From Tachypleus tridentatus (lineage: Eukaryota; Arthropoda; Merostomata; Xiphosura; Limulidae), in NCBI RefSeq assembly GCF_004210375.1, contig NC_134834.1:40824264-40888263 (forward strand): 64,000 nucleotides of DNA. The letters are read 5' to 3'. Positions 24,801 to 39,800 of this stretch are shown here, piece by piece. The translations under genes were made by a program, and so were the position numbers. Positions within the stretch are counted from its first letter, which is position 1, and the number at the start of each line of letters is the position of its first letter. The notes beneath the pieces are model-generated. The model searched no databases, was not told the DNA's origin, and was given only the letters and a program-made list of their open reading frames with translations.

Positions 24801-27800
24801 CTGACTTTGCCAAACTTCTGTGTTCTGCTGACTCACTGAGATATATAGGGTGATCAAGGAACCTCCACATTCTGCCTATCTTTGTGATACTCCAGGAAAA
24901 GTTATTTTGATAGAACCAATCTTAAACAACCAGTGATACTGGGGGAAGAGTGCTCTCTGATAAAAATGAACACAATCTTTCACCAAGTGCTTCTCCCACT
25001 AAGTTTGATGCTTGTCACTATATTTTCAGTAAAGAACATATCTTTTCTAATTCATTCCTTCACACTTTCTCTTCTCTGTCTTTTAGATATGAAATTATTT
25101 TGAGAGGTATACATCATTGTTTGATGTAAACATTTTCTTGATCTCAAAATGTTTTTCACATATTGACCTTTTCACAGAACCATCCATCCTACATTCTTAC
25201 TTCTGTTGTGTTTATTTTTCTTACTGAGAAAAGGCACAAAGTGCTTAAGGAGAGCACTTCACATGGAAGTTGTGTTGCCTTCCAACTGGTAAGGGGATGT
25301 AGTTTGATGTCGCTTAGCAACATATATTAATAAAGTAAATGTTATTGTGGAGGGATGAGAGCTGTATCAATTAATATAAACATGTAAGCTTTTAAGTAGT
25401 GTGGTCATGATACTAACTGTTCCATGAGGAGGTGTGTATTTACTACAGATTGTGACAATGCTGACATTAATAAACTTTTTAGCAGATAATGAAACACCAT
25501 ATGTACAATAATTCATGCTGTGGGGGTGTTTTAACAGCTGACGAAAATCAAGGTAAATTCACCAGTAAAAGACATAAACACAAAAACTGCCTTTTGTATC
25601 AGATATGAGATGTATCATTCATTGATTTTATTCTTATTTACTATCTAAGTTACTATTCTTCACTTTGGTTCTGTTGTACATGACTTTGGGAGATCCAATG
25701 CTGTATTAATTTTTATATGTGCAATTCTTGCATTTGAATCATTACTTAGCTCATAGAAAACTGTGTGGTTGGAAGCACTGACACATCTGTGAAAAAATGC
25801 TTCCAAGCAAATTAAATAAAATTAATTCTTACACAAAGTATTTGTAATTTGTAATACCATACAAGATATTATGCATTAAATGAAACAATATTGTTTCCAT
25901 AAATTACGTTATTGCAGACTTTCCTAAAAATGATTGAAAGTAGATTTATACCAAAGATATTCACAGAAGCTACTAATTACTGAGTAGTGTTAAATTACGT
26001 TAACATAATTTTTTTGTGTAATCACAAACAAGAAAAGGAAAACAAAACTGATGTTATTTGAGTTAACCATTTATTTTAAAAGCGTTTTAACTGAATGAGT
26101 TTATTACACCAAATAGCTGAATGGTCAGGTACTAGTATATGTGTGGTGAAATGAGAACCTGCAGTAAGAAGTATTATCCTAAGAAAACATGTAAATACAT
26201 CATGCTGATCATAAATTTGAATCTTGATTTCACTTTTGTTAAAGTAAGTCTAATAGCTATATCTTTCATACAAACCAAACTGTAACATAGAGTAAAAAAC
26301 AGGAGTTTTGCTTTCTTAAAGTATAAATTTTTATTACTGTATTATCTCATGTGATGGTGCTCCAAACAAAATCACTTAATCTTTAAGCATTTGCTTTTGA
26401 ACCATATCTTTCAGAGAAGAGAAACCTGCCAAACTGTAGTACAACATGAAATTTGTATCTTGATTTTGTTCTAAAAGATCTAGTTCTCCTTATGCAAGTC
26501 AATCATTTTCATAAAAAATTCCTTTACTAATGAATAAATAAGCAAATTTAACAATTGTTTAGTTATATTTCTACAGAGAGAAAACATAATTTTTTTGATT
26601 TTTTCTTCTTATAAACACTTTTCAGCTGACTGCCTTCTTTCAATTCTCAGTGGATTGACTTAAATCTAGTTTCATTTCTCAGTGGATTGACTTAAGTCTA
26701 GTAGGGTTTCACCCCGGGCCCATATGCTTAGACTCCTTTTTCAATTTTTTTTACTTAGGACTTTTAAGGCTTTTATGGTTTCAAAGGTAAAACAACAGAA
26801 AAATGTAATTTTAGGTTTCTATGCAGTTATATTTACAACAATGAAGATGAAAATTGCCATATATAAATTTCACATGCTCCCTAACACATTGACTTGAAAA
26901 AGTTAGATTTGCCCATTTTGATTTTTTTTCTTCACACAAAAGCATAATTTTGAGGTTTTTGGTCAATTACTTAGCCTTGTACATTTTTAGTAATTATAGG
27001 GTGGTCAAGATGCTAGGAAAAGCATAATTTTATGGTATTTTGAAAATTTCTTCTCCATATTTTGGCCAGTTTACATGGGATTTGGAACAAATACTATTTT
27101 TACAGGTCCCAAACATATATAGACTCAATTTTAGGATGTTTTGTCTTTTGCTCAAATTTTCAGTAAGGAAAGCACAGTTGAAAGTTCATATGAATTATTC
27201 GTGCATATTTTAACCAACTGTCATGGGTTTGGTATGAAGATACCTTCTTGCAGATCCCAAGCAATTATATAGACAGTTTTATACTTTTCTAGTATCATAA
27301 TTGGTCACGTTACATGCATTGCAGAGATATGTTGCATTTGAGTGCAAATGTTAGGCTCTTTGTTGTTTTTTAAACTAATAACATAATAAATCCTATTTTT
27401 AGCTTAAACCTTGTCTAACATATTAAAATGGCAAAGCTATGCATACAGTAAGATACATTCATAAAGTAGGTAAATAGGAAATGGTATTGGACAAGTGAAT
27501 ATTTCAATTTGCTTTGCCTCATGACGTGTACATGTTTTTCAACTTTTTTTTAAAAAACAAAGTGGTGTTACTCTTTTTAAATAAGTAATACAAAATATCA
27601 TTTTTAAGTGAAAGGTAATATATATAGGTGTACTATAAAATAAATGTGAAATATACCTTAAAAGCACTGAGAAATTATATGTTTGAAAACTTATTACAGT
27701 GAAACCTTAACTGTTGTTTTGATACATAAGTATATGTGATGTAAAAGCTTCCTTAAATTTTAAATTACTATTTAAACTTGTTAAAAAAAGCAAGTTTTTA

Positions 27801-30800
27801 ATAACTAAATAACTTTTGTGGTGTTTTTAGGTAATGTCAGTGTTGCTATTCAAGTGTGGGATATTGGAGGTCAAACGTTAGGAGGTCAGATGTTGGACAA
27901 GTATATTAGTGGAGCACATGTGAGTATATATATTATAAAGTTTAAAAGTACAGTTTGTTTTGTACTCTTTAAAATATGAATTTCAAAACAATTTTTATAC
28001 ATGTAGTAACTAGTACTATTAGCAGACTGTTAATTTAAACCAGGTAATCTGGAGGGTAAATACTTTGAGTACAGAGTCACCTGAAAGGTAAGTGCAGTAC
28101 ATGGACTAAATGAAATACAGTAGTCTGTATCTCTGAACTCTTATTGTTTTGCTGAGAGCATTAAATCTGTGACTCCCAGTAAAATCATTAAATTCCTTTG
28201 GGAGCATGTCATAAAAAGTGTTACTGAGTTACATTCAAAACTTAATCATTCCAATTTACTATCAAAATATTTGTTTTGTTTGTTTTTAGAACTAAGCACA
28301 AAGCTACACAACAGGCTATCTGTACTCTGCCCACCAGGGGTATTGAGATCTGGTTTATAGCTGTGTGAGTCAACAGAAGTACTGCTGTGCCACTGGGGAG
28401 CATCAAAGTATTTTAATGAAACTAGCATTGTCAAATATATTATAATTGGTAATGTTATACTATTCAAGTTATTATTTTTTTTTATTTTGAAAGAAACCTT
28501 TGAACAAACATGTTAAACTTCAGTTTTGTTGTCATGTGATTTGCATTCACTTGAAATATCTTAGCTTTGGTTGCTTCTGTTTCTGCTTGACTTAATCTCA
28601 GTACCCTTATGATGGTTTACATGCACAAGGTCAAATTCCAATTATGAGTTCCACATTACTACTATAAACATTCCAAGAAAAAGCTTATATTATTTTCCTC
28701 CTCTGAGAGAAGCCAGAGTTTAATATGTTGCTAAGCAACAGCCTTTTCTAGTCTTGAATGACATGCTTACAACCAATAGAAAGAGTAGATTTCCCATGCA
28801 TCATCTATAATCTTACACAGTGAAATTGCTGACTTCAAAGGTGTGCAGTCACTAAATACATTGGAAATCATTGTCTCTATTATTTGACTGTTTTTTTTAC
28901 CTTGTATGTGTTACTTTGATAGACAGTTTAAAGCCTTTATATACATTTAGTGCTTCTAACTTTCAATATTGTGTGTATATTTAAAAAAAAATTGGCAGTA
29001 TTTGAGTTTTTGTGGTAACAGGTTATAAACCATATACTTTCATATTTGCATTCCAGGCAAACTAACTACAAGATTATGCCTAACTTCCTTTTTTTTTTCC
29101 CACCTACTGTTTCAAATCAGGTAATCTTATCTGTGAAATACTCTAAGCCTTGTTGAATTTTTACTTATGTTGTCAATAAAATATGTTGAAGGTGATAAAA
29201 AAATAATAATTCTGCAAATATACATAAGCCTCATGCATAGAGAAAAACTTTTTAAAAATTAATAATCCTACAGGTACAATTATTTGGAGCATGAGAATAC
29301 TTCTGTTAATACTTTACCTATGTTTTCTGTATCTGTCAATAATTGAAATCCTTCTGCTTTAGTTAAAGTTCCTATTTCAGTTCCTGTGATGTACAGGAAG
29401 CTCATGCCATTGCTTTTTCAACTTTTCTCTAAAAATATTTTATGGCTGTTAATGCCAAATCTTGTGTGGGTGCCTCTGGTAAATGTCAGGATATGATGGA
29501 TCACAAATGGTTGGTTGATTGTTTTATATTTTTGATACTATTATACATTTTTTAATGTTTCACTTCACTTTCTATATATTGGTGAGTCCTTCATTGGAGA
29601 TGCTTAGGTCTTTATTCAGTTCTCCATGAGTACCCACAAGTTTGTTTGCTTCATGATTCAGTGCAATTTTATGGGTTAAGATCATCTATGGACATAGACA
29701 AAAGACAAGGTATATAGGTTCAATTGCAGACCAAATCAGATTAAACTCTAGACCTCTATCATTATCATTACATCAATGACAGTTTTATCTCCCAATTATG
29801 TATGTATGTTATTAGCTAAGCTGGTGTTGATGAGCTAGGGTTCACTAGCTACCAGTCAACTGATCTGAAACTTTTCTGGTAACACTTGGCTTTTCAGTGT
29901 GTGACAGATTCTAGCAAATTCATTGCTATCTCATTTTATTTATACATGAAGCTAATGATCACATGAATATAATATTGTTTGTTATTTTCTTAAACAACTT
30001 AGTAACCAGTACATTAAGTAATGTGTTCTATAGATCAGGAAGTTATAATTCTAAGGTGATATTTCATCTCTACACACAGAAGAGCATTATTTCTCACATG
30101 TCTGTCATAATATTTGCATGCAAGTAATCTTGAGATAACTCTCACCTAAAGATTCACATATTTAACATAAACTGCTTGGTTTCCACCAATAGGAGGGCAA
30201 CACAGTCTCCTTGCACAGTAACTCCCGTAAGTGCTCAAAATAACTTCATTTTGTTCCTCAGCATCACTTGGAGCAAGTATTTTTCTTTCTTAATATACTT
30301 TAACTCCATGAAATTTATGATTGTTAATGAAAAATAAACTTTGTTGTAGTTAAACCATTTCCTTTACTACAATATTGAAAAATGAAACCTTGCATGAATT
30401 CTCAAGTAACAGCAACTTCAATTGGTCCCATGATGACAGTGTTGCTAACATGGGACCTGTGTATTCTGCATCTACTTGAGACTAATTGTTTAAGTATTTT
30501 TTGAGGGTTCTGATTCCTTTGAGGTATAGGTCAAGGTGGTTTGACATCATTTCTTGTTGTCTTCCTTAGTTTTGTCGTTCTCGACTTTACCCATCTATTC
30601 CTGTTCCTCAGTCCGTTCTATCTTTGTCTCTCCTTTCCATTCCAGCTTATTATTATTATTATTATTCCTCCCATTCTTCATGTTTCCAAAATCAGGGTTA
30701 CTGCTCATCTCATTTCATTGCTGACTAACCTGTGGGTCTGACCCATTGGGTACCTCTCTGTCTCACGTGTCAATCTTTGGTTCTCTTTCCTCTTTTCCTG

Positions 30801-33800
30801 TTTCTTTTCTTCTTTCTTCTCACCTTGTTCATCTTCAGCATCTCAAAGATGTAGTTTTGAAATTCTTGGCCAAGAATGCCACTGAGAGGGTATTCACATA
30901 TCTACTCCTTGTTTTTATCCTCAGCTCTTTGTGATTCACAAGAAGACTTTGTACATGATTTTGTGGTTGCCTCTTCAGACGATTTTAAGCTACCTACCAC
31001 AGCTATTTTGCATGCCCTGCTCATTTGTAAAAAAGGTGATTGACCTAATTTATTTTATGTTTATTTCTATTCTTTTTCTGGATCTCTCTCATCCTTTTCA
31101 TTGGATCCCACTCTGTGACAGGTATTGTCTGCTTTGGTATGCTTATTTCCAAATACACACTAGCTACCAGTCAGCTGATCTGAAATTTTTCTGGTTGCAA
31201 TAAGTCTATAAGACACCATGTGCACTTTCTGGTGGTACACAATTATAATGTAGAGACAAATATACAACTGAACTTCAACTAAGGTACTATCCTGAGTAAA
31301 GTTTAAGGGGATATTTTGCCTATCTCTGATGACCCCTAGATGGAATAAATTGGGATCAGTTTGTTTTCAAAATATGGAATGTGGCTCACCTGTTGCACTA
31401 TCTCCATAGCATTGTTCCCAGTGGAGTGTGGGAGTCCTTACCACTCCCAGTTTCTAGTCATGGGAATGATGGATATAGGTTTATTCTTCCTGAGTGATGC
31501 TTGTACTTGTTATTCCACCCAAGGAGAAGAGAACAAAGCTAAGTGTCCTTCTACAAATAACCCTAGATTGTTTTTCCAGATATATGGTAGGAACAGAACC
31601 AGTTTGTCAGAATCTGCTTGTAATTCCAGTTTAATGATGACCCTTCACTTTCTGAATAAGTTGTGCTTGGTCTTCCTTTTTGGTCTTTATCTTTGTTTTG
31701 ATGATCATGGAATAGGATTTTTGTCTTCTCGTAATTCAACACACAGGGTGTCACTTCCTGTGCCATTGGTTGAACTTAGTTGTTTCACATCTTCCTCATA
31801 ATTTTGGGGGGCAGGAGGTGTTGCCTTGTTTTTCAGGTTGGGAAGTTAGGATTTTGGTTCATATCCCCAGACCAGTTGATTTCTGTTTCTTCAGTTTAAG
31901 TGAGGTGAGAAAGGTACCATAATTGTGAATTCACTTTGTTGCATTTTTCACTTCTTCAGGTTGGGCATAAGGGTTTGTTCATTTTTGGGGTTGCTTGGTT
32001 CTCTTCATAATTCTGGTGGCTCAATAAACAAAATTCTATAAATTTTAGGTTGGGTTCCAATAATACTACATTATTAAACAAGATCAAATATAAAGTAGTC
32101 TTTATGCCCCAGACACTACACCTTGGATCTTGCTATGAGTCCACAGCTCGTATAATTTTCAAGGACAAGACATGGGACTTAATCTACTTAGTTGGGGTCT
32201 GTGCAAATTAATGTTTTTCTAAAGATATTAGGATTTTGCTTCTGTGACTGGTCAGCATTTATCACCTAGGAATTAGATTTCAGTATTGTCTGGGCATACT
32301 TGTTCCAAAAGTAGTGTGGACCCCACTGGTGTGCTATTAGTATATCTCATTTTACCACACCTCTTTTCTACTTAGATACTTTCTGTATAGACCTTGCCCC
32401 TATCAGTTCCTCTACCTTTGCAATGTTGTATACTTGTGTGAGAGAAGAAGTGTATTTCCAGTAATACGTACCTCCTCTTCTCTGACACCCTTCCTTATTT
32501 TGAAATAGCCAGTTTCAGGGGTCTGCTAAATTAGACTGTTTCAAAAAAAAGAGAATAACATGTAATTACAGGGAGCTTATATATGGATCTGGTGTGGAGG
32601 TGCATTGATGTAGATAGAGAGAATCACAAGATTTAAAATTCTACAGACAATATAATGGAGTATAAAAGCTCGAACAAGATAAGTAAGGTACATATCAGTG
32701 CTTGTATAGGCAGAGAAGAGAAATGTTTGTCAGGAAAAATCTGAAAATATGAGAAGAGATGATTATTATTGGAAGTACTTTTTTGATATAGGAAAATGTT
32801 AACTTTCCCAACATAAATATTGTTTTAGGTAACAAATGAATTATACCTAATTTTTTTTAAATATTTATGTATGTTCAATTTAGTGTATTAAAACTAGATG
32901 TTGGAAACAGAATATAATAATTGATTCCATTGTTCAGGCAGTGTTGCTGGTCTATGACATCACCAATTATAGCAGTTTTGAGAATCTAAATGACTGGCTT
33001 GGAACAGTGCATCAGGTCTGTGGAAGTGAAGGAGGATTGCCTCATCTTGCACTTGTGGCAAACAAATGTAAGTTTTTGTTGTTGAAATTCAAAACTGAAA
33101 ATCAAAGCAAAAAGCAATGATTGTCAGGATATGTGAAACATAATTTTGTTACAGAACTTACTTAGCCATGTAAAATATTTTTATATTATCTGTTCTATAT
33201 ACAGCTTGTGTATTTTTATATTTATAATATGATATATTTGCCATATTTTAAATCCATTTATTTATTGTGGGTAACCTTTTATCATGTTAGCTCTACTAAT
33301 TTAAATTACATATATTGGGTAACTATAAATCTGATGCAATTGGGTAAAGTAAAACAATTTATATAGCTGAACACTTACAGTAATTTTCTGAATATAATGT
33401 GCTCCCAAACATAATATGCATTCTAATATTTACAAACAAAGAGTCAAATATATCTTATCACCATACATATTATGCTCCTACACTTTTGCAATACTGTAGT
33501 CAAAATAATCCCTTGATGAAAAGAATGGTGTTCTCCTTATAATGTGTAATTGTGTATTCACCTTAGTGCTATCTATGTCTGTAAATAAACATTCTCAAAA
33601 CCTGTATATAGTCAGTGTTCATTAGTCATGGCCCTCTTGAACAACTTTGTTATAAAGGGATACGTATAGTTTGTTCGGTAACATTTCTTCTCTGTGCGAA
33701 CAAGACAGTGGTTTTGATTTTATAAGACCGATTTAAAAATACACCATTATCTCTTTATGGATCACGTACTGACACTCATTTCAGTGCTTAATTAAAGAGA

Positions 33801-36800
33801 TTAAGGGAGAAATGTATCTCAAGACAGCTGGTATGGGTATTAAAACTTTTATTAAAATAAAGTAGAGAAAAAATTAATTTTAATACCCATACCAGTTGTC
33901 TTGAGATACATTTTGACTTTAAGTGGATTTCTCATTGTCATAAAGAGATTGTGGTTGTTTTGAGTTCATATGTTGATTTAAAAACACACCTAACAACTCA
34001 TGACAGTAATCTTCATATATCTCTCTCATTGTAAACTTGGCTAATACAACCAATCATGTGATTACAAATTGGCCTTGATAGTTATCATTCTCTAACTTTT
34101 AGTGTTTTTGTGCATCTTCATGAAATATTTCAAGCTTTTAGTAAGCATCACAAGTCTTGCAGACAAGAAATCAATTTTTTTAGATTAAATATTTTAACTG
34201 AGTTTAATGATCACTTTATTTCAAAAGCCGTGTTTAAAGATACCAAAAATGAAGGAAAACAGGTGATAATTCTCATTTATGCCTTAGAAATTGAAAGAAT
34301 AAGAAGTACTGTCAAAACACAACATTCCTGGTAAGTATATATTTTGTAACAAAAACGTTTAGATTTGAAACCTTATATGCACTCTAACTTCTGGATTAAT
34401 TTTAGTGAAATAAAATATGTATTACACTCAGAAAATTACAGTACTCTAACAAATTATGCAGGTCAGCAATGGTTTTATAGTCTTGAAATTTTTGCATATT
34501 CTACAGTTGTTCCTGTACACTGAATCTAGAAATGCTATCAATTTTTCTCCATCGCTTACAGATTTTTCATAGAACATCTTATGCACTTTTTCAATGAAAA
34601 TGATTCATTTATATAATTGGGTGACATTTTGTTATGTTTAAAATATTGACAACCAATGGCTATAGATTTCTTTAGACCAATTGTGACATGAAATTTTATC
34701 GATCATTCTAGAACCTATAAGAAACACACTGCTAGTATATAAACAGCTAACAGGCAACATGATGTTAATTTCTGTATACTATTTCTTTGTGTGTGCACTT
34801 TAACTTTCTTTTTCAATGTTATTTATTCATTGTAATGGCAACAAGAGGTTATGAGAATAACCCAAACATATTATGTTATATTTGTGGTAAATTTATTGTA
34901 AAGAAATAAAGGCAAAATATTGAATAATTCATTAGAAAAAAAACATAGTATGTGTATTTTTTAATAAAAATTGAGGACAAAGATAAAGCTTGGGTATCCC
35001 ACAAAGTTTGAACCATTTGTGTCAAAGAGTTTAGACAATGGACTGAAGGTAGGAAAAGTTTTTGCTTTTTGTGTAATTTCAGTGGTCTGGCATGAGCCTT
35101 GAAACCATGGAAATAACTGGTATTTTTGCTCATGTAACAAGCAAGGCTACAACATGTCACTATGCTATAAGCCTTGTTGCTCATAGTACTTCTGAATTAA
35201 TTCCAATGCTTGTAGCTACAGTCCATGAACCAAGTGAATAGTGATTATACATTGATTCCTCCAAAAGAAGTCAAAAAGATGTTATCCTTCACTATGGTAA
35301 CATATGTGCATCTATTCCTATTGCTCATTCAGTTCACTTAAAAGAAATGTACAAAAATCTCAAACTTCATCTTAACCCTTACACTCTAAGTATCCTTAAC
35401 TACACATGATATAAAGTTTTTGTGTCTTACATTCAAAATTTTATTAACTACTTTTTTGTGTTGGACCAAATTGTATAACATAAAATCTTAGCTAATAATC
35501 CATATTTTAATGGTTTATAAGTTGTAAGTTTCTAATTCTACAAGAAGATATTTTTTTAAACACTGAATTTCCCCTACTATGATACGTGATGTATTTTCTT
35601 TAGACATCTTGTTTCTCTGTTTTTTCCACCATCCCTGAAAATAGTAAGAAATTAAATATAAATTACTCACTATAAAATTTTAATTGTGCAGATAAACTAT
35701 AATTTTTATAGCCTTCAAATTTGTTTGATTACAGAGCTATCAGTAAAAATTAAGATCTTTTCTGTCACACCCACCTGTTACATTCTCTTTTTCAGGATAT
35801 GTTAATAGTTCTCTCTTATGTTTAATTTCATATTACTTATAACTGATAGAAAATAACAGTTTTCAGCTGTCAAATGATGTATTGCATAATGTTGTGTTCT
35901 GAACAGATTATAATCAATTTCATTCAGAGAACAAGCAACATTCCAGTGAGAAATTTAATGACAAGCTTGGATGAATTTATAACAGCTCTTATCATTAAGT
36001 TAGAAAGCAAGAAAAATTGAGAGAGTTAGGAGAAATTTTCTACTTTTTATACATTATTAATCTATATTCTTTGGTGCATTAGTTAATGAAATAAAAATTA
36101 TTTAGTACATTAGTATAAAAAAGTAGGCTTAAATATTCTCGACAATCGATAGTACGAAAAAAGAAGATTGTGTAAGCACTTTATTTCTTGTTTTTCATGT
36201 GTATTCTTTATTTATTATTATAGAAGTAACTAAAATGTAAAAATAGGGACCTTTTTAAGCTAGTTGAGATTAGATTAGGTAAATAATAATAAAAATGTTT
36301 CACAAGGCATGGAAATGAGTGGGTTACAGTAGATTGTGGGTAAAATAATTTCATAGTGTACAAGGGAACATGCAAGTGATTGACAACTTATAAGGTTTGG
36401 ATAATAGTTAGACACAGTTCAAAGGGCAATAAAACTATAAAATTTAATTACAGTTACGACAGAAAGTGTTCGTACCCCTGTGTCCCGGGTAGTTTTTTGC
36501 TCATAACTTAAAAAGTATCACGATTAGGCTAATAGACGTAAAATATATTATAAATATTAGACTAACACACACCTACATAAATTTTTATGTAAATTAAACG
36601 ACAAATAAACTGTTTATAAACAAATAACCAAAAATAGGAGGAGCAGAAAGTGTTCGTACATTTCAGAACGTGTGAAAAAAACTGATATTCCCATAAATTT
36701 TTATTTAGTTTGGTGAATAAACTGCATTATTCCATTCCAGAACTAGACACTGGGTTCATAATTATTAGAATTTAGCCAGCAAAAAGTGTTCTTCCAGCAA

Positions 36801-39800
36801 TTTAGTGCTGCCTCCATCATTATCTGTTTGGTCATCATGGCGAACAGGACACAACTGTCCAATGAATTAAAAAACCAAATTAAAATACAAGTCTCATGTG
36901 TCTCTTTCCAGTATTGCTACACAACTTAATGTGCCAAAATCTACTGTTCAAAGCATAATTGCCAAGTTTAAGCTTACAGGATCAACTGCTAACCTTCCTC
37001 GTTCCGGACGCCCCACCAAAATTCCAGAGAGAACCAAGAGGAAGGTTCTCGGAGAAGTTAGTAGGAACCCTCGTTTAACACGTAATGACATATAGAAACT
37101 GGTAAGGGAAACTGGGGTTGAAGTAAGCACCTCTACAGTTACGAACATGTTACGCTCTTCTGGGTTCAAAGTGTGCCATCCTTGTAGAACTCCATATTTA
37201 AAGTCTGTTCATTTAGAAGTATGATTGAGGTATGCAAGAAAGCACGTAGATTAACCCTTTGCCCATTGGAAGAGTATTCTTTGGTCAGACGAGACTAAAA
37301 TTAAGCTTTTCGGCCACAGTGATGTTTGCAATATTTTCCGTAAGAAGGTAGAATGAAATCTTCCAAAGAACACTGTCCATACAGTTAAACAAGGAGGTGG
37401 CTTGATCATGCTATGGGGTTCCTTCAGCTCTTCTGGTGTAGGCAGTCTTCACAACGACTGAAAAAAGAAGAGTACGTTGATTTATTAGGCACTTATATCA
37501 AGAATGATGCTTGGAACTTGCGGCTTGGGCGTTGTTGGATCTTCCAGCACGACAATGACCCTAAGCACACATCGAAATATGTGCAATCCTGGTTGCAGAG
37601 GAACCATATAAGCAGACTGGAGTTGCCATTGCAGTCATCTGATCTCAACCCAATTGAAAACGTTTGGCATGAGTTGAAGACCAGGGTTCATCAGTGTCAT
37701 CCGAAAAACTTGCAAGAGTTGGAGGCCTTCTGTAAAGAAGAATGGAAGAAAATACCAGTCGAGTACTGTCAAACGATCATGGAGGGCTATGAGATTGCGC
37801 CAAGTAATTCACCTGAAAGGCTACACAACTGACCATTAAAGTAGATGTATGAACACTTTCTGCCCCTCCTATGTTTGGTTATTTATTTATGAACAGTTTA
37901 TTTGTCATTCAATTTACATAAAAATTTATGTAGATGTGTGTTAGTATAATATTTATAATATAGTACTCTTGTTAAAAGAAAAAGTGAGGTCAAATTTTAT
38001 TAGAGGGATAACAGCAAAAATCAAGAGACCAAAAGTAAGTACATAATTTCTGGTATTTATATTTCATATGTATTGTTTAAAAGTAACTCAAATATAAAAA
38101 ATAGAAACTTATTAAATTACATAACGAAAAATGATAACAAAAACATTTACCTATGAGATATTCTCATGAATTACTTGTTCATCATACAATACAGTAAATT
38201 TTGCTGTGTACTGACCATGTGAGGTACAACTTGGCTCATGATTAGATGTTAGATGTGATGCAAACAAGAATAAAACAACATTGAATATATACACTGTTAT
38301 GAACCTTAAGTCATTTAAGATAAATTGCAGTAATTTTCTCTAAGTATCTGTAGTAATTCTGCAGGAAAACAAAAGAGAGTATAATTTAAATTTATTTCAT
38401 ACTTTTTATGGTGGTTACACAGCTGATGAAAATGAATGAGTTTATATAGTGTTAGGGTAGAGAAAATAACAGAGAAATATAAAGTTTTACTGAATTAAAA
38501 TTTAATATACATTCCTGACTTAGAAGATATGAGAAGATATGCAAATTAAAACCTAAAATGGAAAAAAATAATTTTCACCTTAACATGAAAATGACTTTGT
38601 ATTCAGACTAACCAGGCCAGATCAGACCCTAATAAAAACACAGACATAGTTAGTTACAAAAAATATTATTTTGTATCAAACAACTTCTGTTTTCTAAAAA
38701 TTTCTTGAAGATACACTAGTATGTCCTTAATAGGTCAGTGGTAAGTGTGAGGACTTATAACAAAAAAATTGGGTTTTTATACCTGTAGTGAGTAGAGCAC
38801 TGATAGCCCATTCTGTGACTTTGTGTTAAACAATAAAAAGGAAAAACTCATTACATTTACATTTATGGTATATATACTTTCATGATTACATGGTGGTTGC
38901 AAGTTCAATAAAAAAAACAAGTCGATAGTTTAAATTTTGGCTTATTTTTATATTTATCAAGTGCCTAATTTTCTTATCCTGCAATATCATTTATACTGAA
39001 TTAATATTAAATATTTGACTCATTAATTGAAAAAACAAAACATGCCAGATTGTGCTCTTGCTTTTGTGGTTTTAATTAATGTTACACTATAACACAGGAT
39101 TTTAAAATATTTCTGAAGTCATCTTTCAGTCTGTAGAGTCACTAATTTTGCTCTCATTTACAACAGGTGATTTAGAACATCTTCGTGCTGTAAGACCAGA
39201 TAAACATATCAAGTTTGCTCAGTTAAATGGAATGTCCTCTCATCTTGTGGCTGCTAAAACAGGAGAATCTGTAAGGAAGAGTATCAGTGTTTAACCTTTA
39301 ACTTAGATTTCTAGGTTATTTAGAAAAAGTTGTATACTTTTATATTTATTTTGTATAATGAAAGTTCAGATACAGTCATTCCCCTCCATACACAGAAAGC
39401 TAATTTCCTCATGAAATCATGTATCTGCTTGAGAAACATGCATGCCACCAACCTTTTACAATCTTCCACATAAAATTCACTTGTTGAAGTTATTTATCTG
39501 TGGTATAAGTAATAGCTATTGTGCATGGTGTGGTAATGTCCTCTGCATTCATTCCTTCTACTCATTTCCTTTGCCATTTTGTTCAGGTCTGACATTGAAA
39601 AGGACAATTTTGAGTTTTTCCATCCAGCAATTTTCCACCTAATTAATATCTTTCCACTATTCTGCTTGCCTTATATAACCTTTACTAAATGGTTTCTTTT
39701 CCCAATTAGATATTTTGGCACCTGACTTTTGGTTTCTGACTTTACTCCTGTTGTTTTATGCCCCATTCTCCCTGCTTTACCAGGTAGCACATAGACGTTA

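Noticed and set aside
31361..31801. Longest open frame of the pyrimidine-rich regions, 146 codons
   Set aside because: Its composition follows the repeat's bias, it has no recognisable domain, and it lies inside a Rab28 intron in a repeat also found elsewhere.
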